Below, piece after piece: positions 1-6,297 of a stretch of DNA of 7,139 nt. The first letter of the stretch is position 1; each line of letters begins with the position of its first letter. This stretch comes from Nitrospinota bacterium (GTDB taxonomy: Bacteria > JAUXIQ01), in NCBI GenBank assembly GCA_030620925.1, contig JAUXIQ010000096.1:1-7139 (forward strand), in the 5' to 3' direction. The notes under the pieces are model-generated. The model was not told the origin of the DNA. It ran no database searches and was given only the letters and a program-made list of their open reading frames with translations. Both the position numbers and the translations under genes were made by a program.

Positions 1-509
1 CGGGCCACAAAAGCGGCCCCCGCGGCGGCCGCCAGCGCGCTTATATCAAAGGGATTGTCCGGCTGCCCGTAAGGCGCGGTGGTTGCGTAGCTGCCCATGG
101 GCGTGGTGGGAGAATACTGTCCGCCGGTCATCCCGTAGTTGTAGTTATTGAAGAGGATAAGGGTGATGTCTATATTCCTGCGGCAGGCGTGTATGAAATG
201 GTTCCCGCCGATGGCCGTTCCATCGCCGTCTCCCGAGACCACGATAACGTTCAGACTGGGCTTGGCCACTTTAACACCGGTGGCAAAAGCCAGGGCCCGG
301 CCATGAGTGGTATGCAGTGTATTGAAGTCCATATAACCGGGGGCCCTGCTGGAGCAGCCTATTCCCGAGACGATGACCGTGTTGTCTTTATCCAGTCCGC
401 AACTGTCTATGGCCCTGATCATGGCTTTGAGCACTATACCGTTCCCGCATCCCGGACACCAGATATGGGGGAATTTATCCATCCGAAGATATTCGTCGTA
501 CTTAAACAT
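1..509 (-). CDS. korB: 2-oxoglutarate:ferredoxin oxidoreductase, beta subunit (KorB), 3' part outside window
   Basis: This is the thiamine-diphosphate-binding catalytic subunit of a 2-oxoacid:ferredoxin oxidoreductase, which interconverts 2-oxoglutarate + CoA and succinyl-CoA + CO2 using ferredoxin in the cytoplasm. I translated it by hand: 169 codons are visible and no stop is reached before the left edge, so the C-terminal part is missing. The N-terminus carries WCPGCG (C18, C21), and C52 follows in GIGCSS; these are three of the ligands expected for the intrinsic [4Fe-4S] cluster. The thiamine-diphosphate/Mg motif GDGD starts at residue 93, followed by GGNH (101-104), RRN (110-112), NNYNYGMTGGQ (121-131) and SPTTP (133-137), all typical of KorB. 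The ATG at 509 overlaps the korA stop in an 8-base overlap (502-509), with a GAGAGGGAG Shine-Dalgarno inside korA, which indicates translational coupling. The family is certain. 2-Oxoglutarate is the best substrate guess from context, but another 2-oxoacid cannot be excluded. A korC gamma subunit is expected further downstream. Confidence 0.93.
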   Translation of the reverse strand, partial: MFKYDEYLRMDKFPHIWCPGCGNGIVLKAMIRAIDSCGLDKDNTVIVSGIGCSSRAPGYMDFNTLHTTHGRALAFATGVKVAKPSLNVIVVSGDGDGTAIGGNHFIHACRRNIDITLILFNNYNYGMTGGQYSPTTPMGSYATTAPYGQPDNPFDISALAAAAGAAFVA

Positions 510-1647
510 ATGCTCCCTCTCGCACTTTATTGTAGATTGCGTCTGGAGTTATGAGCTCGCCGCTGGCCAGAAAAACCCCTTCTATCTCCACCTTTCCCTT
601 CGCGGCTCGTTCCACTTCAAGGACCATTTGCCCCAGATTCATCTCCGCGACTATGATCGATTTCACCCGCCCGGCCAGCTCTTCTATTCGCTCCGAGGGA
701 AAGGGCCAGATGGTAATGGGCCGGAAGAGCCCGACGTTATGCCCTTCCTCCCGCAGCCTCATAATGGCGCTCCTGGCGGAACGGGCCACTGCGCCGAAGG
801 CCACAATGGCAATATCGGCATTATCCAGATACAGCTCCTGATATTCTATTATATCCGCTCTGTTATTCTCTATTTTACGCAGCAGCCTCTCTTCATCTTC
901 CTGCACCCAGGTCGGCTCGCTGGTGGGGAAACCTGTGCGGTCGTGGTTCAGGCCGGTCACATGGTAGCGGTATCCTTCCCCGAAGGAGGCCATGGGGTTA
1001 ATATCGTTCTCAGTATGATCGTAGGGGAAATATTCCTCCGGCGGACAGGTGGGTTTTACCCTGTCGATAATCTCTATCTCTTCCGGCAGGGGAAGGTGTA
1101 TGGGCTCACGCATGTGCCCTATGACCTCGTCCATCAAAACCAACGCCGGTGTGCGATACTTCTCGGAAAGGTTGAACGCCCTCACCGTTACGTCAAACGC
1201 TTCCGCCACCGAAGCAGGAGAAAGGGCTATTATGGGATGATCCCCGTGAGTCCCCCATCTGGCCTGCATTATGTCCGACTGAGAGGGAGAAGTAGGCAAC
1301 CCCGTGCTGGGACCGCCTCTCATGACGTTGACCACCACGCAGGGTATCTCGCACAGGCAGGCGTAGCCCAGATTTTCCTGTTTGAGGGAGAAACCCGGCC
1401 CGCTGGTTGCAGTCAACGACTTGACGCCGGTAAGCGAAGCGCCGATGACGGCGCCCATGGAAGCTATCTCATCCTCCATTTGAATGAAACTGCCCCCTAT
1501 CTCCGGCAGCTTGATGGCAAGATACTCGGCGATCTCTGATGAAGGGGTAATGGGATAGCCGCCGAAAAACCTGCAGCCCACCGCCAGAGCCCCCTCAGCG
1601 GAGGCTTCGTTCCCCTGTAAAAGCTTTAATCGTTCGTCCTTTTTCAA
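502..1647 (-). CDS. korA: 2-oxoglutarate:ferredoxin oxidoreductase, alpha subunit (KorA)
   Basis: Alpha subunit of the multi-subunit 2-oxoacid:ferredoxin oxidoreductase. It contains the pyrimidine-binding domain and the CoA/transketolase C-terminal-like domain, and pairs with KorB to form the active site. The 381-residue protein has the length usual for four-subunit (KorDABC-type) enzymes without a fused gamma domain. Hallmarks are QGNEASAEGA (11-20), GYPITPSSEI (30-39), QMEDEIA (56-62), TSGPGFSL (81-88) and RGGPSTGLPT (110-119). The start is a TTG at 1647, preceded by a good Shine-Dalgarno (GGAAGGGAG, 1652-1660); the QGNEA block sits about ten residues in, as usual for KorA. It lies 115 bases after korD, and its stop overlaps the korB start. 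Family assignment is very secure. The preference for 2-oxoglutarate over pyruvate or branched-chain oxoacids rests on overall resemblance and on the TCA-cycle neighbours. Confidence 0.94.
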   Translation of the reverse strand: MKKDERLKLLQGNEASAEGALAVGCRFFGGYPITPSSEIAEYLAIKLPEIGGSFIQMEDEIASMGAVIGASLTGVKSLTATSGPGFSLKQENLGYACLCEIPCVVVNVMRGGPSTGLPTSPSQSDIMQARWGTHGDHPIIALSPASVAEAFDVTVRAFNLSEKYRTPALVLMDEVIGHMREPIHLPLPEEIEIIDRVKPTCPPEEYFPYDHTENDINPMASFGEGYRYHVTGLNHDRTGFPTSEPTWVQEDEERLLRKIENNRADIIEYQELYLDNADIAIVAFGAVARSARSAIMRLREEGHNVGLFRPITIWPFPSERIEELAGRVKSIIVAEMNLGQMVLEVERAAKGKVEIEGVFLASGELITPDAIYNKVREGAYV

Positions 1648-1762
1648 TTTTCTCCCTTCCGTTCAGGGGTAGAAAAAAACACAAATATATACTCTTCCCC
1701 GCTTCAAAGCTATATAAGAAAAGCAAAGGTCGCGGGAATCTCTCCTTTTCGCTCACGGCTGA
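1648..1762 (-). other. korD-korA intergenic leader with imperfect inverted repeat
   Basis: This 115-base gap is unusually long for two subunits of one enzyme. On the minus strand it holds TTCCCGC (1738-1732) and GCGGGGAA (1702-1695), which can pair with a one-base bulge around a 29-base AT-rich loop. About nine bases later comes a T-rich run, TTTGTGTTTTTTT. The loop is long and the T-run is displaced from the stem, so this is a weak candidate for an attenuator, processing site or terminator. No convincing -35/-10 pair was found. The korA Shine-Dalgarno sits at the downstream end. Confidence 0.3.
1652..1660 (-). promoter_or_regulatory. Shine-Dalgarno that fixes the korA TTG start
   Basis: On the minus strand GGAAGGGAG lies four bases before the TTG at 1647-1645. 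There is no ATG or GTG in the same frame nearby that would give a better fit, so this site decides the unusual start codon. Confidence 0.7.
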
Positions 1763-1972
1763 TCATGAAACGGTGATGCAGAAATCGGGACACCTCAGCT
1801 CGCACAGCATGCACTTGGTGCAGGCGTCAATATCTTTTACCGCCACCACAAGGTCGCGCATCTCGAGGGCATCAACGGGGCAGAGTTTGACACATATTTC
1901 ACAACCCTTGCACCAGGCTTCTATTATCTCTATGGTGGCAGGGGTTTTCTTCTTTTCGGCTTTAGCTTCCAA
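1763..1972 (-). CDS. korD: 2-oxoglutarate:ferredoxin oxidoreductase, ferredoxin-like delta subunit (KorD)
   Basis: A 69-residue bacterial-type 2x[4Fe-4S] ferredoxin subunit that relays electrons between the KorAB active site and soluble ferredoxin. Two complete cluster motifs are visible: C21-x2-C24-x2-C27-x3-C31-P and C51-x2-C54-x2-C57-x3-C61-P. A short lysine-rich N-terminus (residues 4-9) precedes them; there are no membrane segments and no extra domain. Size and motif spacing match the KorD/PorD delta subunit group, and the position directly ahead of korA and korB supports that role over a free ferredoxin. The start is a TTG at 1972 with a GGGAGAG Shine-Dalgarno five bases upstream; the ATG at 1977 is in a different frame. 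The gene follows a predicted terminator, so it is probably the first gene of the kor transcription unit, although no clear promoter is visible in the 33 bases between the T-tract and the start codon. Confidence 0.88.
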   Translation of the reverse strand: MEAKAEKKKTPATIEIIEAWCKGCEICVKLCPVDALEMRDLVVAVKDIDACTKCMLCELRCPDFCITVS

Positions 1973-1977
1973 GACAT

Positions 1978-1984
1978 CTCTCCC
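1978..1984 (-). promoter_or_regulatory. Shine-Dalgarno that fixes the korD TTG start
   Basis: GGGAGAG on the minus strand, then the five-base spacer ATGTC, then TTG at 1972. The ATG embedded in the spacer is out of frame with korD, so the TTG is the supported start. Confidence 0.65.
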
Positions 1985-2005
1985 GGGGTACCACTATTTT
2001 CCTGC

Positions 2006-2045
2006 AAAAATAAAGGAGCAACAGAAGGAGCGCTTCCGTTGCACC
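2006..2045 (-). terminator. Rho-independent terminator after the HdrB-like gene
   Basis: On the minus strand the arms GCAACGGAAG (2042-2033) and CTTCTGTTGC (2027-2018) form a 10-base-pair stem with a single G-U wobble and a 5-base loop (CGCTC). Beyond one T-T mismatch the stem continues with two more G-C pairs (2045-2044 with 2016-2015). The transcript then runs directly into TTTATTTTT (2014-2006). The wobble pairs only in minus-strand RNA (it is an A-C mismatch in plus-strand RNA) and the T-run follows on that strand, so the structure is oriented to end the fum-frd transcript, 47 bases after the stop at 2092. It could also act as a partial terminator that lowers korDAB expression relative to the upstream genes. 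Confidence 0.8.
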
Positions 2046-2091
2046 CTTAATTAATTTTATCTCTACCTCTGATAAATGTCAAACGAGGATG

Positions 2092-2970
2092 CTACGCCCC
2101 CACCGCACTTACCACCTGGGAAGAGGAGACGAAATGCTTGGGAAGCTGGAGCTCTTTGGCGCTTATACCCAGGGCCAGGCCGACGAGTTGTGAAAGATGC
2201 AGGACAGGCATATTCAGTTTAGCCCCAATCTCCTTTTCGGCTTTCTTCTGATATATATCCAGGTTCAGGTGGCACAGCGGGCAAGGGGTAACGACACACT
2301 GAGCGTCGTTCTCCTTGGCGTCCAGCAGGCTTCTCCCCGTCATTCGCAGGGCGGCTTTTTCGTTTTCCAGTATGATGGGGAATCCGCAGCATCGCGTCTT
2401 GCAGCGGTAGTCGACGGCCTGCCCACCCAGGGCCGCTATTATCCTCTCCATGGAGGAGGGTTTTTCCGGATCCTCGTAGCCCAGAGCGTAAGTGGGCCTC
2501 AAAATCTGGCAACCGTAAAACGGCGCCACCTTGAGGCCGTTGAGATTTTTCTGCACCTTGCCTTTCAGGTTTTCCAGCTCCTGACCTTCCGAGAGAACCC
2601 ACATGAGGTGTTTCACCTGCACTCCGCCCTTATATTGATGGCCGCCATCAGAAAGATGGCTGTTGATCCTGGCCAGGTGCTCGCTGTCCTCTTTGAGGGT
2701 CTTGTTGGCCGGGTCCATGTAACCCTGACAGGTGCTGCAGATGGTGACCACCGTATCCAGGCCCTTTTCTTCAGCCAGGGCGAAGGTTCTGGCGGTGTAG
2801 GCATCGGTAAGTTCAGTGTTTTTGGCCTGCATCACACCGGCCCCGCAGCAGGTGGCTTCTGTGAGTTCAACCAGCTCCATGCCCAGTTTTTCGGCTACCT
2901 TGTATGTGGATTGGTAAAGCTCGGGGCATGTCCCTTTGGCGACACAGCCGGGGAAAAAGGCATACCTCAT
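2092..2970 (-). CDS. HdrB-like CCG-domain subunit of fumarate reductase/succinate dehydrogenase (SdhE-type third subunit)
   Basis: A 292-residue soluble protein with two cysteine-rich CCG domains, as in heterodisulfide reductase subunit B, the C-terminal half of thiol:fumarate reductase TfrB, and the third subunit of type E succinate dehydrogenases. Both cysteine sets are complete: C9, C41-C42, C78, C81 (CX31CCX35CXXC) and C154, C194-C195, C230, C233 (CX39CCX34CXXC). In HdrB these sites bind noncubane [4Fe-4S] clusters; in SdhE-type subunits metal content differs between the two domains. No transmembrane helix or signal peptide is visible. The ATG at 2970 shares one base with the frdB stop (TAATG), with a GGAGG Shine-Dalgarno inside frdB, so expression is coupled. 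The position shows that it takes the place of the usual membrane-anchor subunits and passes electrons to or from FrdB. Its outside partner (quinone, thiol/disulfide or another Fe-S protein) cannot be decided from sequence. The family call is secure; the function is inferred from the neighbours. Confidence 0.88.
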   Translation of the reverse strand: MRYAFFPGCVAKGTCPELYQSTYKVAEKLGMELVELTEATCCGAGVMQAKNTELTDAYTARTFALAEEKGLDTVVTICSTCQGYMDPANKTLKEDSEHLARINSHLSDGGHQYKGGVQVKHLMWVLSEGQELENLKGKVQKNLNGLKVAPFYGCQILRPTYALGYEDPEKPSSMERIIAALGGQAVDYRCKTRCCGFPIILENEKAALRMTGRSLLDAKENDAQCVVTPCPLCHLNLDIYQKKAEKEIGAKLNMPVLHLSQLVGLALGISAKELQLPKHFVSSSQVVSAVGA

Positions 2971-3917
2971 TATTCACCCTCCAGTTTCTTGTAAATCCGC
3001 TGAACGTCTTCCGCTCCGGGTATCGGCTTGTGCTTGAGCGGGAGTTTACCCTTGAGGAACATTTTAATGCCGATGGGAACCATTGAAATCTTGGCCCCGA
3101 TATTTTTAACTGCAAACATGGGCAGTTTACCCTCATCCAACTGGCCCGAATGACCCACCGATTCCATGAATCCCAGGACGTGCCGGGCGCCTACGCTTTT
3201 CTCCATCTGGTTATTAAGTGCTTTTTCCCTCAACTGGATGATATGTTCCGCAGGTCTTACATCCTTGGGGCATACCTGCGTGCACTCGTAGCAGCGCACA
3301 CAATCCCATATACCGCCTTCTTTGACCAGCTCCGTCAGACGCTCTTTGTCAGCGGCGTCCCTGGAATCACCTGCAAACCTGAACGACTTGGCCAGCGCTG
3401 CGGGGGCCAGGAACTTATCATCCGCCTCCAGCGAAGTACAATCCGATACGCATGCGCTGCACCTGATGCAGGTGGCCACCTCGAACACCGTGTCGAACTG
3501 TTCCGGGCTCTGGAGCCTCTCTTTCTCAGGCACGGGCTCGCCGGCGTCCGGAACCATGTAGGGCATGATCGCCTCGATCTTCTCCCAGTATGCTTTCATA
3601 TCCACCACCAGGTCTTTTATAACCGGGAAATTCTGAAGCGGTTCCAACGTTATCTCTTCGTAGATTTCCAGCAGACCGCTGACTTGAGTGCTGCAGGCCA
3701 GGCGAGTGTGGCCGCAGATGCGCATGGCGCAGGAGCCGCATATGGCACTGCGGCAAGACATACGGTAGGTGACTGTTCCGTCTTGTTCACCTTTGATCTT
3801 GTTCAGACAGTCGAGGACGGTATCTCCTTTTTCGCATTCAACCTTATACTCCTGGAAACGGCCGTCCCCTCCCGTTTCAGGATTGAGCCTGTAAATGTTG
3901 AAACGCACTTCTGCCAT
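2970..3917 (-). CDS. sdhB: Fumarate reductase/succinate dehydrogenase iron-sulfur subunit, with extra cluster cysteine
   Basis: The electron-relay subunit between the flavoprotein and the HdrB-like subunit. The N-terminal plant-type ferredoxin domain has [2Fe-2S] ligands C55, C60, C63 and C75, at the same positions as in E. coli SdhB. The C-terminal domain carries C150-x2-C153-x2-C156-x3-C160 and C206-x2-C209-x2-C212-x3-C216-P. Classical enzymes lack the equivalent of C209 and therefore bind a [3Fe-4S] cluster; here two complete [4Fe-4S] motifs are predicted, as reported for type E enzymes of Sulfolobus. At 315 residues the protein is about 75 longer than E. coli SdhB (238). The extra length is a C-terminal tail after C216 with a Lys/Pro-rich stretch (around 285-300) that probably contacts the CCG subunit. 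The ATG at 3917 is one base after the sdhA stop, and its Shine-Dalgarno lies inside sdhA. Whether it works as fumarate reductase or succinate dehydrogenase in vivo is open. Confidence 0.94.
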   Translation of the reverse strand: MAEVRFNIYRLNPETGGDGRFQEYKVECEKGDTVLDCLNKIKGEQDGTVTYRMSCRSAICGSCAMRICGHTRLACSTQVSGLLEIYEEITLEPLQNFPVIKDLVVDMKAYWEKIEAIMPYMVPDAGEPVPEKERLQSPEQFDTVFEVATCIRCSACVSDCTSLEADDKFLAPAALAKSFRFAGDSRDAADKERLTELVKEGGIWDCVRCYECTQVCPKDVRPAEHIIQLREKALNNQMEKSVGARHVLGFMESVGHSGQLDEGKLPMFAVKNIGAKISMVPIGIKMFLKGKLPLKHKPIPGAEDVQRIYKKLEGE

Positions 3918-3918
3918 A

Positions 3919-5640
3919 TCAGTATTTCCTCTCCTCAGGCTGGTAAGTGGTTATGGTGACAGGTTTGTATTCCAACCTGGGCCCGTCGTCGGTGCGGTAA
4001 GCGAGCGTGTGTTTCAGCCAGTTTTCATCGTCTCGCTTGGGATGGTCGGTGCGGTAGTGCGAACCCCTGCATTCCTGTCTGGCAACAGCACCGGTCACGA
4101 TTATATCCGAAAACTCCAGGAGGCGGCTCAACTCCAACGCACCTATCAGATCGGTGTTAAATCGTCTCCCCTTGTCATCTATTTTTACTTTGCTGAAGCG
4201 CTCTCTGAGTTTACTGATGGTCGCCAGCTGCGATTTGAGCTGTTCTTCGGTTCTGAAGATACCGCAGTTTTCCATCATGGAAGTCTGGAGGTCGTCCTTG
4301 ATGGCCATTACTGATTCCGAGCCCTGGTTATTGAGGACCCATTCTATCTCTTCCCTCGCTGGCTGGTTGGCATCGTCAGGCAGCTCGGGCAGCACCTCTC
4401 CCTTGGCGTATTCGGAAGCTGCGGTGCCGGCCCTGCGGCCGAAGACCACCGCTTCCAGCAGAGAGTTGGTGCCCAATCTGTTGGCCCCGTGCACCGATAC
4501 GCAGGAGCACTCCCCTGCGGCGAAGAACCCCTTGATGGGGGTATTACCGGGGTCGCAGGTCACCTGTCCTTCCATGGTGCATGGGATGCCTCCCATGGAA
4601 TAATGGGCCGTAGGTTGAATGGGTATGGGCTCCTCGAAGCAATCCACACCGGTGAAATCGTAGGCGAGATCGTGAATCTGCGGCAGTCGCTCCAGGATAC
4701 GCTCCTTGCCCAGATGTCGAAGGTCGATGTACACGTAGTCCTGCCCGCCGATGCCCCGTCCCTCGTTTATTTCCGTCTGGATGGCGCGTGATGTCAAGTC
4801 CCTGGGCGCCAGCTCCATCATCTCCGGCGCGTAGTTGGTCATAAACCTCTCGCCGTCGTTGTTCAGGATGTAAGCCCCCTCCCCGCGCGCACCCTCGGAA
4901 ACGAGTATCCCCTGGCGCCAGAGCCCCGTGGGATGGAACTGGACGAACTCCATGTCTTCCAGAGGGATGCCGGCACGATATGTGGCGATAATACCGTCGC
5001 CCGAGTTAGCGTGTGCGTTGGAGGTTATCTTGAAAGCGCGCCCGTATCCGCCGGTGGCGAACAGGACGGCCTTGGCACGAATAACGCAGAGTTTGCCCTG
5101 GTCGATATCGTAGGCCACTATCCCGCGGCACACGTTATCCCGAACGATCAGGGAGACCATGTACCACTCCTCATAAACTCTGACCCGGCGTTTCATTATC
5201 TGCTCGTAGAGAACTTGCAGGATGGTATGGCCGGTCCAGTCGGCGGCGAAGCAGGCTCTGGGCTTAGAGTGCCCCCCGAAACGCCTCTGGGCCACCCTGC
5301 CGTCGTCCATGCGGGTGAATACGCAGCCCATGTGCTCCAGCTCGTAGATTACGCCCGGCGCGTCCTTCACCATCATCTCGATCGCATCCTGGTCGCCAAG
5401 GTAATCGCTGCCCTTGACGGTATCGAACATGTGCGTTTCCCAGGAGTCTTCCTCATCGGAGTTTCCAAGCGAAGCGGCGATACCTCCCTGGGCCGCGCCG
5501 GAGTGGGACCTCACGGGATGGAGCTTGGAAACAATGGCTACGTCCAGGCCCTCCCCGGCGGCAATGGCCGCCCGCATCCCTGCCAGGCCGGCTCCCACTA
5601 TAAGAAGATCGTGTGAGAATACTTCTTCCTCCATCGCCAT
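3919..5640 (-). CDS. sdhA: Fumarate reductase/succinate dehydrogenase flavoprotein subunit
   Basis: Catalytic FAD subunit that interconverts fumarate and succinate. The 573-residue protein begins almost directly with the dinucleotide-binding motif IVGAGLAG (14-21). [10 protein letters not shown] (44-53) contains H46, the expected covalent FAD attachment site. Substrate and proton-transfer residues are all present, in the order of E. coli SdhA: H236 (HPTG), E249 and R252 (SEGARGEG), R280 (PRD), H346 (AHYSMGG), E377 (AAGECS) and R388 (NRLGTNS). The C-terminal helical domain ends with [14 protein letters not shown]. There is no twin-arginine leader, unlike the periplasmic Campylobacter/Wolinella-type MfrA, so the enzyme should face the cytoplasm. 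Q51 in AAQGG occurs both in succinate dehydrogenases and in some fumarate reductases and does not fix the direction. The ATG at 5640 (a second in-frame ATG lies at 5634) follows the fumB stop by five bases, with AGGAG inside the end of fumB. The family is certain; physiological direction is not. Confidence 0.95.
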   Translation of the reverse strand: MAMEEEVFSHDLLIVGAGLAGMRAAIAAGEGLDVAIVSKLHPVRSHSGAAQGGIAASLGNSDEEDSWETHMFDTVKGSDYLGDQDAIEMMVKDAPGVIYELEHMGCVFTRMDDGRVAQRRFGGHSKPRACFAADWTGHTILQVLYEQIMKRRVRVYEEWYMVSLIVRDNVCRGIVAYDIDQGKLCVIRAKAVLFATGGYGRAFKITSNAHANSGDGIIATYRAGIPLEDMEFVQFHPTGLWRQGILVSEGARGEGAYILNNDGERFMTNYAPEMMELAPRDLTSRAIQTEINEGRGIGGQDYVYIDLRHLGKERILERLPQIHDLAYDFTGVDCFEEPIPIQPTAHYSMGGIPCTMEGQVTCDPGNTPIKGFFAAGECSCVSVHGANRLGTNSLLEAVVFGRRAGTAASEYAKGEVLPELPDDANQPAREEIEWVLNNQGSESVMAIKDDLQTSMMENCGIFRTEEQLKSQLATISKLRERFSKVKIDDKGRRFNTDLIGALELSRLLEFSDIIVTGAVARQECRGSHYRTDHPKRDDENWLKHTLAYRTDDGPRLEYKPVTITTYQPEERKY

Positions 5641-5645
5641 ATCAA

Positions 5646-6203
5646 TCAGCTCCTCTCATATTGCTTCCTGCCTTCTTTGTACAGATCCCTTCCATGGCAA
5701 TCGTTTATAACTACCACCGGGAAATCTTCCACCATCAGCTTTCTGATGGCTTCCGGCCCCAGGTCTTCATAAGCTATTATTTCAGCCTCCTTAACGGTTT
5801 TGGCCAGCAGAGCAGCGGCTCCTCCGGTGGCCGCCAAATATACGCACTTGTATTTCACCATGGCGTCTATCACTTCCTGCGCCCTGGAGCCTTTGCCCAC
5901 CATACCCTTGAGGCCCTGTTCCATAAGTCTTGGGGAATAAGGGTCCATCCGGTAGCTGGTGGTCGGCCCTGCGGAACCTATAACTTTCCCGGGCTTGGCG
6001 GGAGAAGGCCCCACGAAGTACATCACCTGGCCGGTGAGGTCTATGGGGAGTTTCTCCCCCTTATCCAGGAGGTCGCAAAGCCTCCCATGCGCGGCATCCC
6101 TCCCCGTGAGAAGGGGGCCGCTTAAAAGGACCTGGTCCCCGGCGTTCAACTTCTCCACGTCTTCGTCAGACAACGGTGTTTGTAATTTTATAGCGTCAGC
6201 CAC
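5646..6203 (-). CDS. fumB: Class I fumarate hydratase, beta subunit
   Basis: A 185-residue beta subunit of a two-subunit, [4Fe-4S]-dependent class I fumarase, which adds water to fumarate to give malate or the reverse. It matches the C-terminal Fe-S hydro-lyase domain of single-chain fumarases. Visible hallmarks are the early GD (22-23) with [16 protein letters not shown] (27-42), [11 protein letters not shown] (62-72), [11 protein letters not shown] (77-87) and GMVGKG (100-105), followed by a Rossmann-like end with TGGAAALL. Cluster ligands are normally in the alpha subunit, which is not in this window. The start is GTG at 6203 with a strong GGGAGG Shine-Dalgarno at 6214-6209; the ATG at 6208 is out of frame. 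L(+)-tartrate dehydratase beta is the main alternative in this family, but a location between malic enzyme and sdhA makes fumarase far more likely. It is coupled to sdhA downstream. Confidence 0.9.
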   Translation of the reverse strand: MADAIKLQTPLSDEDVEKLNAGDQVLLSGPLLTGRDAAHGRLCDLLDKGEKLPIDLTGQVMYFVGPSPAKPGKVIGSAGPTTSYRMDPYSPRLMEQGLKGMVGKGSRAQEVIDAMVKYKCVYLAATGGAAALLAKTVKEAEIIAYEDLGPEAIRKLMVEDFPVVVINDCHGRDLYKEGRKQYERS

Positions 6204-6297
6204 TTCATCCTCCCGCTCTGAAACTAAGTCTTTTTCACATCATATCAACCGCTCGTTAAGCAGCCGCACCCCGCTTATCCCCGCCGAGCAGCGGCCG
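6204..6297 (-). other. Malic enzyme-fumB intergenic region
   Basis: The 94 bases between the malic enzyme stop and the fumB start are GC-rich near the malic enzyme end and AT-richer near fumB. I see no stem followed by a T-run, so there is no evident terminator and read-through from the malic enzyme gene is plausible. A TTGATA hexamer (around 6249-6244) resembles a -35 box, but the matching -10 (TAGTTT) is poor, so no promoter is called. Confidence 0.3.
6209..6214 (-). promoter_or_regulatory. Shine-Dalgarno that fixes the fumB GTG start
   Basis: GGGAGG on the minus strand, a five-base spacer ATGAA, then GTG at 6203-6201. The overlapping ATG at 6208 reads a different frame, so GTG is the supported initiation codon. 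Confidence 0.75.

Noticed and set aside
373-1539. Long plus-strand open frame (388 codons) opposite korA
   Set aside because: It lies fully antisense to a certain gene and its translation resembles no family I recognise, with a composition typical of an antisense shadow. Similar shadows oppose the other genes.
1685-1716. TATATA/TATATT stretches in the korD-korA gap as -10 boxes
   Set aside because: No -35-like hexamer lies 16-18 bases upstream of either; AT-richness alone explains them.
2197-2994. Plus-strand open frame (265 codons) opposite the HdrB-like gene
   Set aside because: Antisense shadow; the minus-strand frame has both complete CCG motifs and coupled translation with sdhB.
3150-3959. 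Plus-strand open frame (269 codons) opposite sdhB
   Set aside because: Antisense shadow of a gene whose cluster cysteines are all conserved; the product has no recognisable domain.
4933-5616. Plus-strand open frame (227 codons) opposite sdhA
   Set aside because: Antisense to the conserved FAD domain; no domain or ribosome-binding context supports it.
6217-6249. Possible sigma-70 promoter before fumB (TTGATA, 16-base spacer, TAGTTT)
   Set aside because: The -35 is good but the -10 matches only three of six consensus bases and the spacer is short, which is too weak to call.
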